NCBI GenBank assembly: GCA_902464485.1
Contig: CABQJJ010000101.1
Span: 1 to 5,384, forward strand
Source of the DNA: an uncultured Collinsella sp.
Lineage (GTDB): Bacteria > Actinomycetota > Coriobacteriia > Coriobacteriales > Coriobacteriaceae
Direction: 5' to 3'
DNA: 5,384 nt
Below the pieces are notes generated by a model that saw nothing but the letters and a program-made list of their open reading frames with translations, ran no database searches and was not told the DNA's origin. Shown here in pieces: positions 1 to 5,384 of this stretch; positions within the stretch are counted from its first letter, which is position 1, and the number at the start of each line of letters is the position of its first letter. Position numbers and translations under genes: made by a program.

Positions 1-12
1 ACTCTTCTAGAG

Positions 13-36
13 GTGCCGTACCACCTTGGCCGGCAC
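13..36. other. Inverted repeat at the left edge (hairpin in a possible leader)
   Basis: GTGCCG (13-18) and CGGCAC (31-36) are perfectly complementary. Inside them CCA/TGG (21-23/27-29) could extend the stem past a small bulge. It is 15 or so bases downstream of the possible start site of the leftward promoter at 58-85. It could be a leader hairpin, part of an operator, or a second terminator; nothing in view decides. Confidence 0.35.
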
Positions 37-57
37 GTAGTTGAACAAACGTATTTG

Positions 58-85
58 AGTATACACACGCGGGTTTCTGCTGCAA
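58..85 (-). promoter_or_regulatory. Possible sigma70-type promoter firing leftward out of the window
   Basis: On the minus strand TTGCAG (80-85) and TATACT (58-63) are separated by 16 bases. The -10 matches the consensus at five of six positions; the -35 matches only in TTG. It lies beyond the ppdK terminator in A+T-richer DNA, where a promoter for the next leftward gene would be expected. The predicted start would be near position 51, giving a leader that contains the 13-36 hairpin. No gene start is visible before the edge. Confidence 0.35.
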
Positions 86-131
86 GAACAATTTTTTACG
101 CAGACAAAAAGACAAAACACGCACATGACAA

Positions 132-159
132 CCGCCCGCCTCACGAATGAGACGGGCGG
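132..159 (-). terminator. Probable transcription terminator downstream of ppdK
   Basis: A 12-bp inverted repeat with a four-base loop lies 39-66 bases past the ppdK stop. Read on the minus strand, the arms are CCGCCCGTCTCA and TGAGGCGGGCGG around a TTCG loop. One pair is G-U in minus-strand RNA, whereas the same position is C-A if read as plus-strand RNA, so the hairpin is better formed in the ppdK transcript. The stem is very G+C-rich and capped by a UUCG tetraloop. The U-tract is poor: UUGUCAUGUG follows the stem directly, and the first long U runs lie some 15-25 bases further on. It may terminate inefficiently, need a factor, or act mainly as a 3'-end stabiliser. Confidence 0.75.
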
Positions 160-179
160 CAGGAAGGGGGCTACGCTAG

Positions 180-191
180 GCGTCTAGACGC
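180..191. repeat. Perfect 12-bp palindrome just after the ppdK stop
   Basis: GCGTCTAGACGC is self-complementary over all 12 bases and lies 7-18 bases beyond the ppdK TAA, before the terminator hairpin. As RNA it could form only four pairs around CUAG. It could be a protein-binding site or a chance palindrome; no family is recognised. Confidence 0.4.
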
Positions 192-197
192 AAAACG

Positions 198-2944
<2,747 letters not shown>

Positions 2945-2948
<4 letters not shown>

Positions 2949-2965
2949 GATACTTCCCCTTCCAT
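2945..2965 (-). CDS. Six-codon leader ORF overlapping the ppdK start (speculative)
   Basis: On the minus strand an ATG (2963-2965) opens a frame encoding MEGEVS and ending in TGA (2945-2947). The TGA overlaps the ppdK GTG start as GTGA. The frame differs from that of ppdK, and the ppdK Shine-Dalgarno (GGAAGGGG) lies inside the small ORF. Its own ribosome site would be a weak GAG six bases upstream of the ATG. The GTGA overlap is the arrangement seen in termination-reinitiation coupling, but an ORF this short can arise by chance. Confidence 0.25.
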
Positions 2966-2995
2966 GCGCTCTCGCACACGACCGTGGTAACGAAT

Positions 2996-3016
2996 CGACC
3001 CGCTGGATGCGGGCCG
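2996..3016 (-). other. 5'-leader hairpin of the ppdK transcript
   Basis: In minus-strand RNA the arms CGGCCCGC and GCGGGTCG form eight pairs around the loop AUCCA. One pair is a G-U that would be a mismatch in plus-strand RNA, pointing to the ppdK direction. The stem begins about where transcription from the TATAGT box (3024-3029) should start, so it would sit at the extreme 5' end of the mRNA, 47 bases before the GTG. Likely role: mRNA stabilisation. No U-tract follows, so it is not an intrinsic terminator. Confidence 0.5.
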
Positions 3017-3023
3017 TGAGGGA

Positions 3024-3029
3024 ACTATA
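3024..3029 (-). promoter_or_regulatory. Candidate -10 box of the ppdK promoter
   Basis: TATAGT on the minus strand matches TATAAT at five of six positions and lies 76 bases upstream of the ppdK GTG. At 17-base spacing the -35 position holds TCATGC, which has almost no resemblance to TTGACA. If this is the promoter it is likely to depend on an activator; symmetrical elements lie directly upstream. A second, weaker possibility is TTGACC near 3150 with a TATCTT 19 bases on, which is too widely spaced to prefer. Confidence 0.45.
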
Positions 3030-3038
3030 CGGCGGGTT

Positions 3039-3052
3039 TCATGCTGGCATGA
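3039..3052. promoter_or_regulatory. 14-base palindrome occupying the -35 region of ppdK (candidate operator)
   Basis: TCATGC-CA-GCATGA has perfect six-base arms with a two-base centre. It begins nine bases upstream of the TATAGT box and covers the place where a -35 hexamer would be. A dimeric regulator bound here would either block RNA polymerase or replace the missing -35 contact. The regulator family is not recognised. Confidence 0.45.
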
Positions 3053-3070
3053 GAAGAGGATGCGCGGTTT

Positions 3071-3099
3071 GGTAAACGTGCTAAAACGAGCGGTAAACG
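3071..3099 (+). repeat. Three helically phased octamer repeats upstream of ppdK
   Basis: Written on the plus strand, GGTAAACG (3071-3078), CTAAAACG (3081-3088) and GGTAAACG (3092-3099) start 10 and 11 bases apart, that is one helical turn each, so all three face the same side of the DNA. They lie about 55-80 bases upstream of the predicted ppdK start site. The first also forms GTTT-GGT-AAAC with the bases before it. TAAACG resembles half-sites of LacI/CcpA-type regulators, but no full operator of that kind is present. Possible multi-site activator or repressor array. Confidence 0.4.
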
Positions 3100-3106
3100 G
3101 TAGATA

Positions 3107-3120
3107 AAGGTGGTTACCTT
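3107..3120. repeat. Short inverted repeat in the PDRP-ppdK spacer
   Basis: AAGGT (3107-3111) and ACCTT (3116-3120) are complementary around GGTT. GTGGT (3110-3114) can alternatively pair with ACCAC (3129-3133). Both are short and could be fortuitous; they adjoin the phased octamers. Confidence 0.25.
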
Positions 3121-3167
3121 ATGAAGATACCACTAAAAGATACACGCAGGTCAAATGCGAGTAATTT

Positions 3168-3202
3168 GCTAAATCGCTTTACCAATATCAGATATTTTTA
3201 GC
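3168..3202. repeat. Nested AT-rich inverted repeats after the PDRP stop
   Basis: AATATC-A-GATATT (3184-3196) is a perfect 6+1+6 palindrome. It sits inside an outer pair GCTAAA (3168-3173) and TTTAGC (3197-3202). This begins 13 bases after the PDRP stop. It is the only candidate for an end signal of the glyS-PDRP unit, but the stem is AT-rich and no U-tract follows, so it is a poor intrinsic terminator; it could equally be an operator. Read-through into ppdK is therefore possible. Confidence 0.35.
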
Positions 3203-3214
3203 TACCCCAATAAG

Positions 3215-4090
3215 CTAGCTTTGTTGAGCGCGACGGACGGCACGGCGGGCCCTGGCTTCCTGGATCTCTTCGAGGTGGACAATGATCTCGGAGGCGCTCT
3301 CCTCAATCGCCTTGCCGTCGGTGCGTACCACAAAGCAGCCCAGGCGCTTCATAAGGGCACGGGCCTCCTCGAGCTCGCTGCGTACGCTCTCGGGCTCGGC
3401 ATAGGAGCCGGCAACGGCACGGGCGTAATCATCCCCCAGGCGGCTATCGCGGATCTCGGAAATCACGCCAACGGTCGAGATCAGGCCGAACAGCCGCATC
3501 GGGTCGACCTCGTAAATCGACTTAGGCGGCTCCATACCATGCGCCAGCGGAACATTGGCGACTTTGTAGCCCTGATAGGCCAAATACATCGAAAGGGGCG
3601 TCTTGGACGTGCGCGATACGCCCAACAGCACGATATCGGCACCCGACAGATCATCGCACCCGCGCCCGTCATCGTGCTCGACGAAATACTCCATGGCCTC
3701 GATGCGGTGGAAATAGCGGTCGTCGGTCTTGTGAATCACGCCTGCAACGCCTTTGGGCGACGCGCCGATAAGCGACGACAACACGGCGAGTGTCGGGCCG
3801 ATCAAGTCGACCGAGCGGATATGCAGCATGCCCAGGTAGTCGAGGACGCGAGCGCGCAGCGCTGGGTCGACGATAGTGTGGAACACAGCGATGTCACGAT
3901 GGTCGGCATCGACGCGCGGTCCCACAAACGACTTGACCTGCTCCACCGAGGTCACCTTAGGCAGGCGCAAAACACGAAAAGCCCCTTCATCAAATTGCCC
4001 GGCCGCCGCAAGCACCACCTCACAAGCGGTATCACCGAGCGAGTCGGAGATAACGATAACGGTGGGACGAGCGGTGACCGGGCAATCCAT
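3215..4090 (-). CDS. Pyruvate,phosphate dikinase regulatory protein (PDRP; DUF299/YqfL family, bifunctional kinase/pyrophosphorylase)
   Basis: This 291-residue protein belongs to the family that both inactivates PPDK (ADP-dependent phosphorylation of the threonine two residues before the catalytic His) and reactivates it (Pi-dependent removal, releasing PPi). Its length is usual for bacterial PDRPs (about 270-290). The N-terminal VIVISDSLGDTA (11-22) is the family signature. It is followed by DDRYFHRIEAMEYFVEHDDG (123-142), the P-loop GVSRTSKT (157-164) continuing into PLSMYLA, then GYKVANVPL (174-182) and EPPKSIYEVDPMRLFGLIS (187-205). The C-terminus is a charged helix rich in Arg/Ala (277-288). 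The start is ATG with a strong AAAAGGAG Shine-Dalgarno six bases upstream (4097-4104); the stop is TAG. It sits 34 bases after glyS and 266 bases before its likely target ppdK. The related PEP-synthase regulators (PpsR) are the main alternative, but the adjacent ppdK and the GVSRTSKTP form favour PDRP. No standard gene symbol is assigned. Confidence 0.95.
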   Translation of the reverse strand: MDCPVTARPTVIVISDSLGDTACEVVLAAAGQFDEGAFRVLRLPKVTSVEQVKSFVGPRVDADHRDIAVFHTIVDPALRARVLDYLGMLHIRSVDLIGPTLAVLSSLIGASPKGVAGVIHKTDDRYFHRIEAMEYFVEHDDGRGCDDLSGADIVLLGVSRTSKTPLSMYLAYQGYKVANVPLAHGMEPPKSIYEVDPMRLFGLISTVGVISEIRDSRLGDDYARAVAGSYAEPESVRSELEEARALMKRLGCFVVRTDGKAIEESASEIIVHLEEIQEARARRAVRRAQQS

Positions 4091-4096
4091 GCGAGG

Positions 4097-4117
4097 CTCC
4101 TTTTGCGCTTACGCGCA
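4097..4117 (-). promoter_or_regulatory. GNRA-capped hairpin abutting the PDRP Shine-Dalgarno
   Basis: In the minus-strand transcript UGCGC and GCGCA (4113-4117 and 4104-4108) form a perfect five-pair stem closed by GUAA, a GNRA-type tetraloop. The last A of the stem is the first base of the AAAAGGAG ribosome site (4097-4104), so stem and site share one base and the GGAG core stays exposed. It lies wholly in the 34-base glyS-PDRP gap. It may tune translation of PDRP relative to glyS, or be incidental. Confidence 0.35.
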
Positions 4118-4124
4118 GGCTGGC

Positions 4125-5384
4125 TTACTTTTTGCGGGCAAGCTCACCGATGTTGGCGATGCCGGAGAACACGGCCTCGAACCGGTTGAGCAGCTTAAGG
4201 CGATTATCGCGAAGCTGTTCGTCCTTGTCCATGACCATAACCTCGTCGAAGAAGCGGTCGATGGGTGCGCGCAGAGCGGCAAGCGCGGCAAATGCGGCGG
4301 GGTAGTCCTCGGCAGCAAGGGCGGCATCGACAGCGGTCTGGGCGGCCTCGGAGGCATCGGCGAGCGCGAGCTCAGCTTCGCCCATCAGGCTGCGATCGTA
4401 CTCCGCGCCCAGCTCGGGCTTGGAGATGTGCGCGGCGCGGGCATAGGCGGTAGCCAGGTTGTCAAAGGTCTCGGCATCGTTCTTGCGGGCCTCGTCGAGG
4501 GCGGCGCAGCGGGCGAAGAAGACCGACGGGGCGATGATATGCACCGCGGAGACGGCAGCAACGGTATCGGCCGGAATCTTCTCATCGCGGGCCATGCTCA
4601 CCAGACGGCCGTGGAAGAAGTCGCGAACCTGCTGGGCGACCTCGGCGGCGTCGAACTCAATGCCCTGCTCGCTATAGAGCTCAAGAGCGAAGTCGATCAG
4701 CGACGTGGGGTCGATCGGCAGGCGATCGCGCAGGATGTTGATGATGCCGATGGCGGCACGGCGCAGCGCGTACGGGTCGGAGGAGCCGGTTGGGGGCTCA
4801 CCGATGGCAAAGATACCGGCGATGGTATCGAGCTTGTCGGCGCAGGCCACAATGCAGCCAGCGGTGCCCTCGGGCAACTCGTCACCGGCAAAGCGGGGAC
4901 GATAGTGATCGCGGATGGCATGGGCGACCTCGTCGTTCTCCCCCATCGCGGTCGCGTAATAACCGCCCATCACGCCCTGCTGGCTCGTAAACTCGACGAC
5001 GGCGTTAGACACCAGGTCGGCCTTGCACAGGTGCGCGGCACGGCCGGCGTCGGCTGCCAGGTGAGCACCCAGGTGTGCCTCGCGGGCAATCGCAAGCGCG
5101 AGCTGCTCAATGCGTTCGGACTTGGCAAGCACGCTGCCAAGCTTCTCCTGGAAAGCGACCTTGGCCAGGCGCTCACGGAACTCGTCGAGGGAGATCTTCA
5201 GGTCCTCCTCGTAGAAGAACTTGGCGTCGTCCAGACGGGCGCGCACGACGCGCTCGTTGCCGTCGATCACGCGCTCGGCATTCTCGGGCTTGCTGTTGGA
5301 GACGACCACGAACTCACGCGTCAGCTTGCCTTCGCCGTCATAGATCGGGAAGTAGCGCTGGTTGGTGAGCATGGACTCGCAGAT
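4125..5384 (-). CDS. glyS: Glycine--tRNA ligase beta subunit, 3' part (5' end outside window)
   Basis: This is the beta subunit of the tetrameric (alpha2beta2) glycyl-tRNA synthetase, a cytoplasmic enzyme that charges tRNA-Gly; the beta chain mainly recognises the tRNA. The frame stays open to the right edge (codons for I-C-E-S precede the first Met, at 5372), so that Met is internal and not the start. The window holds 419 residues; the family is about 690 long, so roughly 270 N-terminal residues are missing. Counting the first visible residue as 1, family blocks are NQRYFPIYD (8-16), GNERVVRARLDDAKFF (42-57), KADLVSNAVVEFTSQQGVMG (121-140), RPRFAGDELP (162-171), ACADKLDTIAGIFAIG (180-195) and DPYALRRAAIGI (203-214). 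A C-terminal DALR-type anticodon-binding region is around 371-402 (LRAPIDRFFDEVMVMDKDEQ). These align block for block with E. coli GlyS from memory. It ends in TAA, 34 bases before the PDRP start, so the two are probably cotranscribed. A glyQ gene would be expected just beyond the right edge. Confidence 0.97.
   Translation of the reverse strand: MCESMLTNQRYFPIYDGEGKLTREFVVVSNSKPENAERVIDGNERVVRARLDDAKFFYEEDLKISLDEFRERLAKVAFQEKLGSVLAKSERIEQLALAIAREAHLGAHLAADAGRAAHLCKADLVSNAVVEFTSQQGVMGGYYATAMGENDEVAHAIRDHYRPRFAGDELPEGTAGCIVACADKLDTIAGIFAIGEPPTGSSDPYALRRAAIGIINILRDRLPIDPTSLIDFALELYSEQGIEFDAAEVAQQVRDFFHGRLVSMARDEKIPADTVAAVSAVHIIAPSVFFARCAALDEARKNDAETFDNLATAYARAAHISKPELGAEYDRSLMGEAELALADASEAAQTAVDAALAAEDYPAAFAALAALRAPIDRFFDEVMVMDKDEQLRDNRLKLLNRFEAVFSGIANIGELARKK

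Noticed and set aside
13..36. T-box-like string AAGGTGGTAC on the minus strand
   Set aside because: It resembles the T-box AGGGUGGNACCGCG core only up to AC; the following bases are GGCAC. Too little room exists upstream for a specifier stem, and the 36-13 segment is better explained as a simple hairpin.
1..150. Open plus-strand frame from the left edge, a possible gene tail
   Set aside because: The 49-codon translation is low-complexity and unfamiliar, includes the terminator stem, and has A+T-rich content unlike the genes here. Not enough to call a coding end.
3071..3099. CRISPR-like or transposon-end interpretation of the short repeats upstream of ppdK
   Set aside because: The units are eight bases with two- to three-base gaps. 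There are no spacers, no target-site duplications and no transposase; a regulatory array is the simpler reading.
3221..4189. A 322-codon open frame on the plus strand opposite the PDRP gene
   Set aside because: Same codon-register artefact. It also runs past the PDRP gene into glyS, and the minus-strand product has all PDRP motifs.
5370..5372. ATG as start of glyS
   Set aside because: The frame continues upstream to the edge with family-like sequence (ICES before MLTNQRYFP), and two thirds of a normal GlyS follow it, so it is an internal Met.

Overview
The window is G+C-rich chromosomal DNA with three genes, all on the minus strand, so transcription runs from right to left. In transcription order they are the 3' part of glyS (glycyl-tRNA synthetase beta subunit, cut by the right edge), a complete gene for a pyruvate,phosphate dikinase regulatory protein (PDRP), and a complete ppdK (pyruvate,phosphate dikinase, 916 aa). 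About 197 bases of downstream intergenic DNA lie at the left edge.

The probable source is an anaerobic, high-G+C gut-type Actinomycetota of the Coriobacteriia, such as a Collinsella relative. This is inferred from three things: G+C-rich codon use, a two-subunit type GlyRS where most other high-G+C actinobacteria use a single-chain enzyme, and a PPDK with its dedicated regulator. No rRNA or other taxonomic marker is present, so the assignment is tentative.

Region by region: 4125-5384 is the glyS C-terminal two thirds. A 34-base gap follows, holding a small hairpin and a good Shine-Dalgarno for PDRP. 3215-4090 is PDRP. 2949-3214 is a 266-base, comparatively A+T-rich spacer with several symmetrical elements: an AT-rich palindrome, three helically phased copies of a GGTAAACG-like octamer, a 14-base palindrome, a -10 box, a leader hairpin and a tiny ORF overlapping the next start codon. 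198-2948 is ppdK. 1-197 holds a probable terminator hairpin for ppdK and a possible promoter for whatever lies further left.

Functionally, PPDK interconverts pyruvate + ATP + Pi and PEP + AMP + PPi. PDRP switches it off by ADP-dependent phosphorylation of the active-site threonine and on again by Pi-dependent dephosphorylation. Both key residues are visible: Thr476/His478 in PPDK and the P-loop GVSRTSKT in PDRP. Linkage of glyS to the regulator is known from Firmicutes (B. subtilis glyQS-ccpN-yqfL) and is probably ancestral rather than a new system. No mobile element, CRISPR array, tRNA or rRNA was seen. The most interesting material is the regulatory architecture in front of ppdK, not a new protein system.
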